DNA of 64,000 bases from Bathymodiolus brooksi (taxonomy: Eukaryota > Mollusca > Bivalvia > Mytilida > Modiolidae), in assembly GCA_963680875.1 (NCBI GenBank), contig OY804578.1, positions 2,418,001 to 2,482,000 on the forward strand. The letters run 5' to 3'. Below, one piece after another: positions 47,580 through 60,600 of the stretch (positions are counted from its first letter, which is position 1; the number at the start of each line of letters is the position of its first letter). Under the pieces are notes generated by a model, which had not been told where the DNA came from, did not search any database, and worked only from the letters and a program-made list of their open reading frames with translations. A program made the position numbers and the translations under genes.

Positions 47580-50500
47580 CTCTTCTCTACCTCCACTGAG
47601 ACTGAGGGTCTCTTCTCTATGCTCCACTGAGACTGAGGGTCTCTTCTCTACACTCCACTGAGACTGAGAGTCTCTTCTCTACCCTCCCCTGAGACTGAGG
47701 GTCTCTTCTCTACCCTCCACTGAGACTGTGGGTCTCTTCTCTACACTCCACTTATACTGAGTCTCTTCTCTACCTTCCCCTGAGACTGAGTCTCTTCTCT
47801 ACCCTCCACTGAGACTGAGAGTCTCTTCTCTACCCTCCACTGAGACTGAGAGTCTCTTCTCTACACTCCCCTGAGACTGAGGGTCTCTTCTCTACACTCC
47901 ACTGAGACTGAGAGTCTCTTCCCTACCCTCCACTGAGACTGAGAGTCTTTTCTCTACCCTCCACTGAGACTGAGAGTCTCTTTTATACACTCCCCTGTGA
48001 CTGAGAGTCTCTTCTCTACCCTCCACTGAGACTGAGAGTCTCTTCTCTACACTCCACTGAGACTGAGAGTCTCTTCTCTACGCTCCACTGAGACTGAGAG
48101 TCTCTTCTCTACCCTCCACTGAGACTGTGGGTCTCTTCTCTACACTCCACTTAGACTGAGAGTCTCTTCTCTACCCTCCCCTGAGACTGAGTCTCTTCTC
48201 TACCCTCCACTGAGACTGAGAGTCTCTTCTCTACACTCCCCTGAAACTGAGAGTCTCTTCTCTACACTCCACTGAGACTGAGAGTCTCTTCTCTACCCTC
48301 CACTGAGACTGAGTCTCTTCTCTACACTCCTCTGAGACTGAGAGTCTCTTCTCTACCCTCCACTGAGACTGAGAGTCTCTTCTCTACACTCCCCTGAGAC
48401 TGAGGGTCTCTTCTCTACACTCCACTGAGACTGAGAGTCTCTTCTCTACCCTCCACTGTGACTGAGAGTCTCTTCTCTACACTCCACTGAGACTGAGTCT
48501 CTTCTCTACACTCCCCTGAGACTGAGGGTCTCTCCTCTACACTCCCCTGAGACTGAGGGTCTCTTCTCTACCCTCCACTGTGACTGAGGGTCTCTTCTCT
48601 ATGCTCCACTGAGACTGGGGATCTCTTCTTTACACTCCACTGAGACTGAGGTTCTCTTCTCTATGCTCCACTGAGACTGAGAGTCTCTTCTCTACCCTCT
48701 TCTGAGACTGAGAGTCTCTTCTCTACACTCCATTGAGACTGAGGGTCTCTTCTCTACACTCCACTGAGACTGAGAATCTCTTCTCTACCCTCCACTGAGA
48801 CTGAGAGTCTCTTCTCTACACTCCACTGAGACTGAGAGTCTCTTCTCTACCCTCCCCTGAGACTGAGAGTCTCTTCTCTACACTCCCCTGAGACTGAGGG
48901 TCTCTTCTCTATCCTCCACTGAGACTGAGGGTCTCTTCTCTACACTCCACTGAGACTGAGAGTCTCTTCTCTACACTCCCCTGAGACTGTGAGTCTCTTC
49001 TCTACACTCCCCTGAGACTGAGAATCTCTTCTCTACCTCCACTGAGACTGAGGGTCTCTTCTCTATGCTCCACTGAGACTGAGGGTCTCTTCTCTATCCT
49101 CCACTGAGACTGAGGGTCTCTTCTCTACACTCCCCTGCGACTGAGAGTCTCTTCTCTACACTCCACTGAGACTGAGAGTCTCTTCTCTACCCTCCCCTGA
49201 GACTGAGGGTCTCTTCTCTACCCTCCACTGAGACTGTGGGTCTCTTCTCTACACTCCACTGAGACTGAGAGTCTCCTCTCTACCCTCCCCTGAGACTGAG
49301 TCTCTTCTCTACCCTCCATTGAGACTGAGAGTCTCTTCTCTACCCTCCACTGAGACTGAGAGTCTCTTCTCTACACTCCCCTGAAACTGAGAGTCTCTTC
49401 TCTACACTCCACTGAGACTGAGAGTCTCTTCTCTACACTCCCCTGAGACTGAGAGTCTCTTCTCTATGCTCCACTGAGACTGAGAGTCTCTTCTCTACCC
49501 TCCCCTGAGACTGAGAGTCTCTTCTCTACACTCCCCTGAGACTGAGGGTCTCTTCTCTATCCTCCACTGAGACTGAGGGTCTCTTCTCTACACTCCACTG
49601 AGACTGTGAGTCTCTTCTCTACACTCCCCTGAGACTGAGAATCTCTTCTCTACCTCCACTGAGACTGAGGGTCTCTTCTCTATGCTCCACTGAGACTGAG
49701 GGTCTCTTCTCTATCCTCCACTGAGACTGAGGGTCTCTTCTCTACACTCCCCTGCGACTGAGAGTCTCTTCTCTACACTCCACTGAGACTGAGAGTCTCT
49801 TCTCTACCCTCCCCTGAGACTGAGGGTCTCTTCTCTACCCTCCACTGAGACTGTGGGTCTCTTCTCTACACTCCACTTAGACTGAGAGTCTCTTCTCTAC
49901 CTTCCCCTGAGACTGAGTCTCTTCTCTACCCTCCACTGAGACTGAGAGTCTCTTCTCTACCCTCCACTGAGACTGAGAGTCTCTTCTCTACACTCCCCTG
50001 AAACTGAGAGTCTCTTCTCTACACTCCACTGAGACTGAGAGTCTCTTCTCTACACTCCACTGAGACTGAGTCTCTTCTCTACACTCCTCTGAGACTGAGA
50101 GTCTCTTCTCTACCCTCCACTGAGACTGAGAGTCTCTTCTCTACCCTCCCCTGAGACTGAGAGTCTCTTCTCTACACTCCCCTGAGACTGAGAGTCTCTT
50201 CTCTACACTCCATTGAGACTGAGGGTCTCTTCTCTACACTCCACTGAGACTGAGAGTCTCTTCTCTACCCTCCACTGAGACTGAGAGTCTCTTCTCTACA
50301 CTCCACTGAGACTGAGAGTCTCTTCTCTACCCTCTCCTGAGACTGAGAGTCTCTTCTCTACACTCCCCTGAGACTGAGGGTCTCTTCTCTATCCTCCACT
50401 GAGACTGAGGGTCTCTTCTCTACACTCCACTGAGACTGAGAGTCTCTTCTCTACACTCCCCTGAGACTGTGAGTCTCTTCTCTACACTCCCCTGAGACTG

Positions 50501-53500
50501 AGAATCTCTTCTCTACCTCCACTGAGACTGAGGGTCTCTTCTCTATGCTCCACTGAGACTGAGGGTCTCTTCTCTATCCTCCACTGAGACTGAGGGTCTC
50601 TTCTCTACACTCCCCTGCGACTGAGAGTCTCTTCTCTACACTCCACTGAGACTGAGAGTCTCTTCTCTACCCTCCCCTGAGACTGAGGGTCTCTTCTCTA
50701 CCCTCCACTGAGACTGTGGGTCTCTTCTCTACACTCCACTGAGACTGAGAGTCTCCTCTCTACCCTCCCCTGAGACTGAGTCTCTTCTCTACCCTCCATT
50801 GAGACTGAGAGTCTCTTCTCTACCCTCCACTGAGACTGAGAGTCTCTTCTCTACACTCCCCTGAAACTGAGAGTCTCTTCTCTACACTCCACTGAGACTG
50901 AGAGTCTCTTCTCTACACTCCCCTGAGACTGAGAGTCTCTTCTCTATGCTCCACTGAGACTGAGAGTCTCTTCTCTACCCTCCCCTGAGACTGAGAGTCT
51001 CTTCTCTACACTCCCCTGAGACTGAGGGTCTCTTCTCTATCCTCCACTGAGACTGAGGGTCTCTTCTCTACACTCCACTGAGACTGTGAGTCTCTTCTCT
51101 ACACTCCCCTGAGACTGAGAATCTCTTCTCTACCTCCACTGAGACTGAGGGTCTCTTCTCTATGCTCCACTGAGACTGAGGGTCTCTTCTCTACACTCCA
51201 CTGAGACTGAGAGTCTCTTCTCTACCCTCCCCTGAGACTGAGGGTCTCTTCTCTACCCTCCACTGAGACTGTGGGTCTCTTCTCTACACTCCACTTATAC
51301 TGAGTCTCTTCTCTACCTTCCCCTGAGACTGAGTCTCTTCTCTACCCTCCACTGAGACTGAGAGTCTCTTCTCTACCCTCCACTGAGACTGAGAGTCTCT
51401 TCTCTACACTCCCCTGAGACTGAGGGTCTCTTCTCTACACTCCACTGAGACTGAGAGTCTCTTCCCTACCCTCCACTGAGACTGAGAGTCTTTTCTCTAC
51501 CCTCCACTGAGACTGAGAGTCTCTTTTATACACTCCCCTGTGACTGAGAGTCTCTTCTCTACCCTCCACTGAGACTGAGAGTCTCTTCTCTACACTCCAC
51601 TGAGACTGAGAGTCTCTTCTCTACGCTCCACTGAGACTGAGAGTCTCTTCTCTACCCTCCACTGAGACTGTGGGTCTCTTCTCTACACTCCACTTAGACT
51701 GAGAGTCTCTTCTCTACCCTCCCCTGAGACTGAGTCTCTTCTCTACCCTCCACTGAGACTGAGAGTCTCTTCTCTACACTCCCCTGAAACTGAGAGTCTC
51801 TTCTCTACACTCCACTGAGACTGAGAGTCTCTTCTCTACCCTCCACTGAGACTGAGTCTCTTCTCTACACTCCTCTGAGACTGAGAGTCTCTTCTCTACC
51901 CTCCACTGAGACTGAGAGTCTCTTCTCTACACTCCCCTGAGACTGAGGGTCTCTTCTCTACACTCCACTGAGACTGAGAGTCTCTTCTCTACCCTCCACT
52001 GTGACTGAGAGTCTCTTCTCTACACTCCACTGAGACTGAGTCTCTTCTCTACACTCCCCTGAGACTGAGGGTCTCTCCTCTACACTCCCCTGAGACTGAG
52101 GGTCTCTTCTCTACCCTCCACTGTGACTGAGGGTCTCTTCTCTATGCTCCACTGAGACTGGGGATCTCTTCTTTACACTCCACTGAGACTGAGGTTCTCT
52201 TCTCTATGCTCCACTGAGACTGAGAGTCTCTTCTCTACCCTCTTCTGAGACTGAGAGTCTCTTCTCTACACTCCATTGAGACTGAGGGTCTCTTCTCTAC
52301 ACTCCACTGAGACTGAGAATCTCTTCTCTACCCTCCACTGAGACTGAGAGTCTCTTCTCTACACTCCACTGAGACTGAGAGTCTCTTCTCTACCCTCCCC
52401 TGAGACTGAGAGTCTCTTCTCTACACTCCCCTGAGACTGAGGGTCTCTTCTCTATCCTCCACTGAGACTGAGGGTCTCTTCTCTACACTCCACTGAGACT
52501 GAGAGTCTCTTCTCTACACTCCCCTGAGACTGTGAGTCTCTTCTCTACACTCCCCTGAGACTGAGAATCTCTTCTCTACCTCCACTGAGACTGAGGGTCT
52601 CTTCTCTATGCTCCACTGAGACTGAGGGTCTCTTCTCTATCCTCCACTGAGACTGAGGGTCTCTTCTCTACACTCCCCTGCGACTGAGAGTCTCTTCTCT
52701 ACACTCCACTGAGACTGAGAGTCTCTTCTCTACCCTCCCCTGAGACTGAGGGTCTCTTCTCTACCCTCCACTGAGACTGTGGGTCTCTTCTCTACACTCC
52801 ACTGAGACTGAGAGTCTCCTCTCTACCCTCCCCTGAGACTGAGTCTCTTCTCTACCCTCCATTGAGACTGAGAGTCTCTTCTCTACCCTCCACTGAGACT
52901 GAGAGTCTCTTCTCTACACTCCCCTGAAACTGAGAGTCTCTTCTCTACACTCCACTGAGACTGAGAGTCTCTTCTCTACACTCCCCTGAGACTGAGAGTC
53001 TCTTCTCTATGCTCCACTGAGACTGAGAGTCTCTTCTCTACCCTCCCCTGAGACTGAGAGTCTCTTCTCTACACTCCCCTGAGACTGAGGGTCTCTTCTC
53101 TATCCTCCACTGAGACTGAGGGTCTCTTCTCTACACTCCACTGAGACTGTGAGTCTCTTCTCTACACTCCCCTGAGACTGAGAATCTCTTCTCTACCTCC
53201 ACTGAGACTGAGGGTCTCTTCTCTATGCTCCACTGAGACTGAGGGTCTCTTCTCTATCCTCCACTGAGACTGAGGGTCTCTTCTCTACACTCCCCTGCGA
53301 CTGAGAGTCTCTTCTCTACACTCCACTGAGACTGAGAGTCTCTTCTCTACCCTCCCCTGAGACTGAGGGTCTCTTCTCTACCCTCCACTGAGACTGTGGG
53401 TCTCTTCTCTACACTCCACTTAGACTGAGAGTCTCTTCTCTACCTTCCCCTGAGACTGAGTCTCTTCTCTACCCTCCACTGAGACTGAGAGTCTCTTCTC

Positions 53501-54665
53501 TACCCTCCACTGAGACTGAGAGTCTCTTCTCTACACTCCCCTGAAACTGAGAGTCTCTTCTCTACACTCCACTGAGACTGAGAGTCTCTTCTCTACACTC
53601 CACTGAGACTGAGTCTCTTCTCTACACTCCTCTGAGACTGAGAGTCTCTTCTCTACCCTCCACTGAGACTGAGAGTCTCTTCTCTACCCTCCCCTGAGAC
53701 TGAGAGTCTCTTCTCTACACTCCCCTGAGACTGAGAGTCTCTTCTCTACACTCCATTGAGACTGAGGGTCTCTTCTCTACACTCCACTGAGACTGAGAGT
53801 CTCTTCTCTACCCTCCACTGAGACTGAGAGTCTCTTCTCTACACTCCACTGAGACTGAGAGTCTCTTCTCTACCCTCTCCTGAGACTGAGAGTCTCTTCT
53901 CTACACTCCCCTGAGACTGAGGGTCTCTTCTCTATCCTCCACTGAGACTGAGGGTCTCTTCTCTACACTCCACTGAGACTGAGAGTCTCTTCTCTACACT
54001 CCCCTGAGACTGTGAGTCTCTTCTCTACACTCCCCTGAGACTGAGAATCTCTTCTCTACCTCCACTGAGACTGAGGGTCTCTTCTCTATGCTCCACTGAG
54101 ACTGAGGGTCTCTTCTCTATCCTCCACTGAGACTGAGGGTCTCTTCTCTACACTCCCCTGCGACTGAGAGTCTCTTCTCTACACTCCACTGAGACTGAGA
54201 GTCTCTTCTCTACCCTCCCCTGAGACTGAGGGTCTCTTCTCTACCCTCCACTGAGACTGTGGGTCTCTTCTCTACACTCCACTGAGACTGAGAGTCTCCT
54301 CTCTACCCTCCCCTGAGACTGAGTCTCTTCTCTACCCTCCATTGAGACTGAGAGTCTCTTCTCTACCCTCCACTGAGACTGAGAGTCTCTTCTCTACACT
54401 CCCCTGAAACTGAGAGTCTCTTCTCTACACTCCACTGAGACTGAGAGTCTCTTCTCTACACTCCCCTGAGACTGAGAGTCTCTTCTCTATGCTCCACTGA
54501 GACTGAGAGTCTCTTCTCTACCCTCCCCTGAGACTGAGAGTCTCTTCTCTACACTCCCCTGAGACTGAGGGTCTCTTCTCTATCCTCCACTGAGACTGAG
54601 GGTCTCTTCTCTACACTCCACTGAGACTGTGAGTCTCTTCTCTACACTCCCCTGAGACTGAGAAT
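47580..54665. repeat. Higher-order tandem duplication, two 3,543-bp units
   Basis: About 47580-51122 is followed directly by a copy at about 51123-54665 with a constant 3,543-bp offset. Shared landmarks include the short unit 'cttatactgagtctc' (47752 and 51295), 'ctgggga' (48615 and 52158) and 'ctgcgactg' (50617 and 54160). Identity breaks down just outside these limits on both sides, as expected of one unequal exchange. Confidence 0.82.
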
Positions 54666-57600
54666 CTCTTCTCTACCTCCACTGAGACTGAGGGTCTCTT
54701 CTCTATGCTCCACTGAGACTGAGGGTCTCTTCTCTATCCTCCACTGAGACTGAGGGTCTCTTCTCTACACTCCCCTGCGACTGAGAGTCTCTTCTCTACA
54801 CTCCACTGAGACTGAGAGTCTCTTCTCTACCCTCCCCTGAGACTGAGGGTCTCTTCTCTACCCTCCACTGAGACTGTGGGTCTCTTCTCTACACTCCACT
54901 TAGACTGAGAGTCTCTTCTCTACCTTCCCCTGAGACTGAGTCTCTTCTCTACCCTCCACTGAGACTGAGAGTCTCTTCTCTACCCTCCACTGAGACTGAG
55001 AGTCTCTTCTCTACACTCCCCTGAAACTGAGAGTCTCTTCTCTACACTCCACTGAGACTGAGAGTCTCTTCTCTACACTCCACTGAGACTGAGTCTCTTC
55101 TCTACACTCCTCTGAGACTGAGAGACTCTTCTCTACCCTCCACTGAGACTGAGAGTCTCTTCTCTACCCTCCCCTGAGACTGAGAGTCTCTTCTCTACAC
55201 TCCCCTGAGACTGAGGGTCTCTTCTCTATCCTCCACTGAGACTGAGGGTCTCTTCTCTACACTCCACTGAGACTGAGAGTCTCTTCTCTACACTCCCCTG
55301 AGACTGTGAGTCTCTTCTCTACACTCCCCTGAGACTGAGAATCTCTTCTCTACCTCCACTGAGACTGAGGGTCTCTTCTCTATGCTCCACTGAGACTGAG
55401 GGTCTCTTCTCTATCCTCCACTGAGACTGAGGGTCTCTTCTCTACACTCCCCTGCGACTGAGAGTCTCTTCTCTACACTCCACTGAGACTGAGAGTCTCT
55501 TCTCTACCCTCCCCTGAGACTGAGGGTCTCTTCTCTACCCTCCACTGAGACTGTGGGTCTCTTCTCTACACTCCACTTAGACTGAGAGTCTCTTCTCTAC
55601 CCTCCCCTGAGACTGAGTCTCTTCTCTACCCTCCACTGAGACTGAGAGTCTCTTCTCTACACTCCCCTGAAACTGAGAGTCTCTTCTCTACACTCCACTG
55701 AGACTGAGAGTCTCTTCTCTACCCTCCACTGAGACTGAGTCTCTTCTCTACACTCCTCTGAGACTGAGAGTCTCTTCTCTACCCTCCCCTGAGACTGAGA
55801 GTCTCTTCTCTACACTCCCCTGAGACTGAGGGTCTCTTCTCTACACTCCACTGAGACTGAGAGTCTCTTCTCTACCCTCCACTGTGACTGAGAGTCTCTT
55901 CTCTACACTCCACTGAGACTGAGAGTCTCTTCTCTACACTCCCCTGAGACTGAGGGTCTCTCCTCTACACTCCCCTGAGACTGAGGGTCTCTTCTCTACC
56001 CTCCACTGTGACTGAGGGTCTCTTCTCTATGCTCCACTGAGACTGGGGATCTCTTCTTTACACTCCACTGAGACTGAGGTTCTCTTCTCTATGCTCCACT
56101 GAGACTGAGAGTCTCTTCTCTACCCTCTCCTGAGACTGAGAGTCTCTTCTCTACCCTCCACTGAGACTGTGGGTCTCTTCTCTACACTCCACTGAGACTG
56201 AGAGTCTCCTCTCTACCCTCCCCTGAGACTGAGTCTCTTCTCTACCCTCCACTGAGACTGAGAGTCTCTTCTCTACCCTCCACTGAGACTGAGAGTCTGT
56301 TCTCTACACTCCCCTGAAACTGAGAGTCTCTTCTCTACACTCCACTGAGACTGAGAGTCTCTTCTCTACACTCCCCTGAGACTGAGAGTCTCTTCTCTAC
56401 CCTCCCCTGAGACTGAGAGTCTCTTCTCTACACTCCCCTGTGACTGAGGGTCTCTTCTCTATCCTCCACTGAGACTGAGAGTCTCTTCTCTACACTCCCC
56501 TGAGACTGAGAGTCTCTTCTCTATGCTCCACTGAGACTGAGAGTCTCTTCTCTACCCTCCCCTGAGACTGAGAGTCTCTTCTCTACACTCCCCTGAGACT
56601 GAGGGTCTCTTCTCTATCCTCCACTGAGACTGAGGGTCTCTTCTCTACACTCCACTGAGACTGTGAGTCTCTTCTCTACACTCCCCTGAGACTGAGAATC
56701 TCTTCTCTACCTCCACTGAGACTGAGGGTCTCTTCTCTATGCTCCACTGAGACTGAGGGTCTCTTCTCTATCCTCCACTGAGACTGAGGGTCTCTTCTCT
56801 ACACTCCCCTGCGACTGAGAGTCTCTTCTCTACACTCCACTGAGACTGAGAGTCTCTTCTCTACCCTCCCCTGAGACTGAGGGTCTCTTCTCTACCCTCC
56901 ACTGAGACTGTGGGTCTCTTCTCTACACTCCACTTAGACTGAGAGTCTCTTCTCTACCTTCCCCTGAGACTGAGTCTCTTCTCTACCCTCCACTGAGACT
57001 GAGAGTCTCTTCTCTACCCTCCACTGAGACTGAGAGTCTCTTCTCTACACTCCCCTGAAACTGAGAGTCTCTTCTCTACACTCCACTGAGACTGAGAGTC
57101 TCTTCTCTACCCTCCACTGAGACTGAGTCTCTTCTCTACACTCCTCTGAGACTGAGAGTCTCTTCTCTACCCTCCACTGAGACTGAGAGTCTCTTCTCTA
57201 CCCTCCCCTGAGACTGAGAGTCTCTTCTCTACACTCCCCTGAGACTGAGGGTCTCTTCTCTATCCTCCACTGAGACTGAGGGTCTCTTCTCTACACTCCA
57301 CTGAGACTGAGAGTCTCTTCTCTACACTCCCCTGAGACTGTGAGTCTCTTCTCTACACTCCCCTGAGACTGAGAATCTCTTCTCTACCTCCACTGAGACT
57401 GAGGGTCTCTTCTCTATGCTCCACTGAGACTGAGGGTCTCTTCTCTATCCTCCACTGAGACTGAGGGTCTCTTCTCTACACTCCCCTGCGACTGAGAGTC
57501 TCTTCTCTACACTCCACTGAGACTGAGAGTCTCTTCTCTACCCTCCCCTGAGACTGAGGGTCTCTTCTCTACCCTCCACTGAGACTGTGGGACTCTTCTC

Positions 57601-60600
57601 TACACTCCACTTAGACTGAGAGTCTCTTCTCTACCCTCCCCTGAGACTGAGTCTCTTCTCTACCCTCCACTGAGACTGAGAGTCTCTTCTCTACACTCCC
57701 CTGAAACTGAGAGTCTCTTCTCTACACTCCACTGAGACTGAGAGTCTCTTCTCTACCCTCCACTGAGACTGAGTCTCTTCTCTACACTCCTCTGAGACTG
57801 AGAGTCTCTTCTCTACCCTCCCCTGAGACTGAGAGTCTCTTCTCTACACTCCCCTGAGACTGAGGGTCTCTTCTCTACCCTCCACTGAGACTGAGAGTCT
57901 CTTCTCTACCCTCCACTGTGACTGAGAGTCTCTTCTCTACACTCCACTGAGACTGAGAGTCTCTTCTCTACACTCCCCTGAGACTGCGGGTCTCTCCTCT
58001 ACACTCCCCTGAGACTGAGGGTCTCTTCTCTACCCTCCACTGTGACTGAGGGTCTCTTCTCTATGCTCCACTGAGACTGGGGATCTCTTCTTTACACTCC
58101 ACTGAGACTGAGGTTCTCTTCTCTATGCTCCACTGAGACTGAGAGTCTCTTCTCTACCCTCTCCTGAGACTGAGAGTCTCTTCTCTACCCTCCACTGAGA
58201 CTGTGGGTCTCTTCTCTACACTCCACTGAGACTGAGAGTCTCCTCTCTACCCTCCCCTGAGACTGAGTCTCTTCTCTACCCTCCACTGAGACTGAGAGTC
58301 TCTTCTCTACCCTCCACTGAGACTGAGAGTCTGTTCTCTACACTCCCCTGAAACTGAGAGTCTCTTCTCTACACTCCACTGAGACTGAGAGTCTCTTCTC
58401 TACACTCCCCTGAGACTGAGAGTCTCTTCTCTACCCTCCCCTGAGACTGAGAGTCTCTTCTCTACACTCCCCTGTGACTGAGGGTCTCTTCTCTATCCTC
58501 CACTGAGACTGAGGGTCTCTTCTCTACACTCCACTGAGACTGAGAGTCTCTTCTCTACACTCCCCTGAGACTGTGAGTCTCTTCTCTACACTCCCCTGAG
58601 ACTGAGAATCTCTTCTCTACCTCCACTGTGACTGAGGGTCTCTTCTCTATGCTCAATTGAGACTGGGGATCTCTTCTTTACACTCCACTGAGACTGAGGT
58701 TCTCTTCTCTATGCTCCACTGAGACTGAGAGTCTCTTCTCTACCCTCTCCTGAGACTGAGAGTCTCTTCTCTACACTCCATTGAGACTGAGGGTCTCTTC
58801 TCTACACTCCACTGAGACTGAGAGTCTCTTCTCTACCCTCCACTGAGACTGAGAGTCTCTTCTCTACCCTCCCCTGAGACTGAGAGTCTCTTCTCTACAC
58901 TCCCCTGAGACTGAGGGTCTCTTCTCTATCCTCCACTGAGACTGAGGGTCTCTTCTCTACACTCCACTGAGACTGAGAGTCTCTTCTCTACACTCCCCTG
59001 AGACTGTGAGTCTCTTCTCTACACTCCCCTGAGACTGAGAATCTCTTCTCTACCTCCACTGAGACTGAGGGTCTCTTCTCTATGCTCCACTGAGACTGAG
59101 GGTCTCTTCTCTATCCTCCACTGAGACTGAGGGTCTCTTCTCTACACTCCCCTGCGACTGAGAGTCTCTTCTCTACACTCCACTGAGACTGAGAGTCTCT
59201 TCTCTACCCTCCCCTGAGACTGAGGGTCTCTTCTCTACCCTCCACTGAGACTGTGGGTCTCTTCTCTACACTCCACTTAGACTGAGAGTCTCTTCTCTAC
59301 CTTCCCCTGAGACTGAGTCTCTTCTCTACCCTCCACTGAGACTGAGAGTCTCTTCTCTACACTCCCCTGAAACTGAGAGTCTCTTCTCTACACTCCACTG
59401 AGACTGAGAGTCTCTTCTCTACCCTCCACTGAGACTGAGTCTCTTCTCTACACTCCTCTGAGACTGAGAGTCTCTTCTCTACCCTCCCCTGAGACTGAGA
59501 GTCTCTTCTCTACACTCCCCTGAGACTGAGGGTCTCTTCTCTACACTCCACTGAGACTGAGAGTCTCTTCTCTACCCTCCACTGTGACTGAGAGTCTCTT
59601 CTCTACACTCCACTGAGACTGAGAGTCTCTTCTCTACACTCCCCTGAGACTGAGAGTCTCTTCTCTACCCTCCCCTGAGACTGAGAGTCTCTTCTCTACA
59701 CTCCCCTGTGACTGAGGGTCTCTTCTCTATCCTCCACTGAGACTGAGGGTCTCTTCTCTACACTCCACTGAGACTGAGAGTCTCTTCTCTACACTCCCCT
59801 GAGACTGTGAGTCTCTTCTCTACACTCCCCTGAGACTGAGAATCTCTTCTCTACCCTCCCCTGAGACTGAGAGTCTCTTCTCTACACTCCCCTGAGACTG
59901 AGAATCTCTTCTCTACCTCCACTGAGACTGAGGGTCTCTTCTCTATGCTCCACTGAGACTGAGGGTCTCTTCTCTATCCTCCACTGAGACTGAGGGTCTC
60001 TTCTCTACACTCCCCTGCGACTGAGAGTCTCTTCTCTACACTCCACTGAGACTGAGAGTCTCTTCTCTACCCTCCCCTGAGACTGAGGGTCTCTTCTCTA
60101 CCCTCCACTGAGACTGTGGGTCTCTTCTCTACACTCCACTTAGACTGAGAGTCTCTTCTCTACCTTCCCCTGAGACTGAGTCTCTTCTCTACCCTCCACT
60201 GAGACTGAGAGTCTCTTCTCTACCCTCCACTGAGACTGAGAGTCTCTTCTCTACACTCCCCTGAAACTGAGAGTCTCTTCTCTACACTCCACTGAGACTG
60301 AGAGTCTCTTCTCTACCCTCCACTGAGACTGAGTCTCTTCTCTACACTCCTCTGAGACTGAGAGTCTCTTCTCTACCCTCCCCTGAGACTGAGAGTCTCT
60401 TCTCTACACTCCCCTGAGACTGAGGGTCTCTTCTCTACACTCCACTGAGACTGAGAGTCTCTTCTCTACCCTCCACTGTGACTGAGAGTCTCTTCTCTAC
60501 ACTCCACTGAGACTGAGAGTCTCTTCTCTACACTCCCCTGAGACTGAGGGTCTCTCCTCTACACTCCCCTGAGACTGAGGGTCTCTTCTCTACCCTCCAC

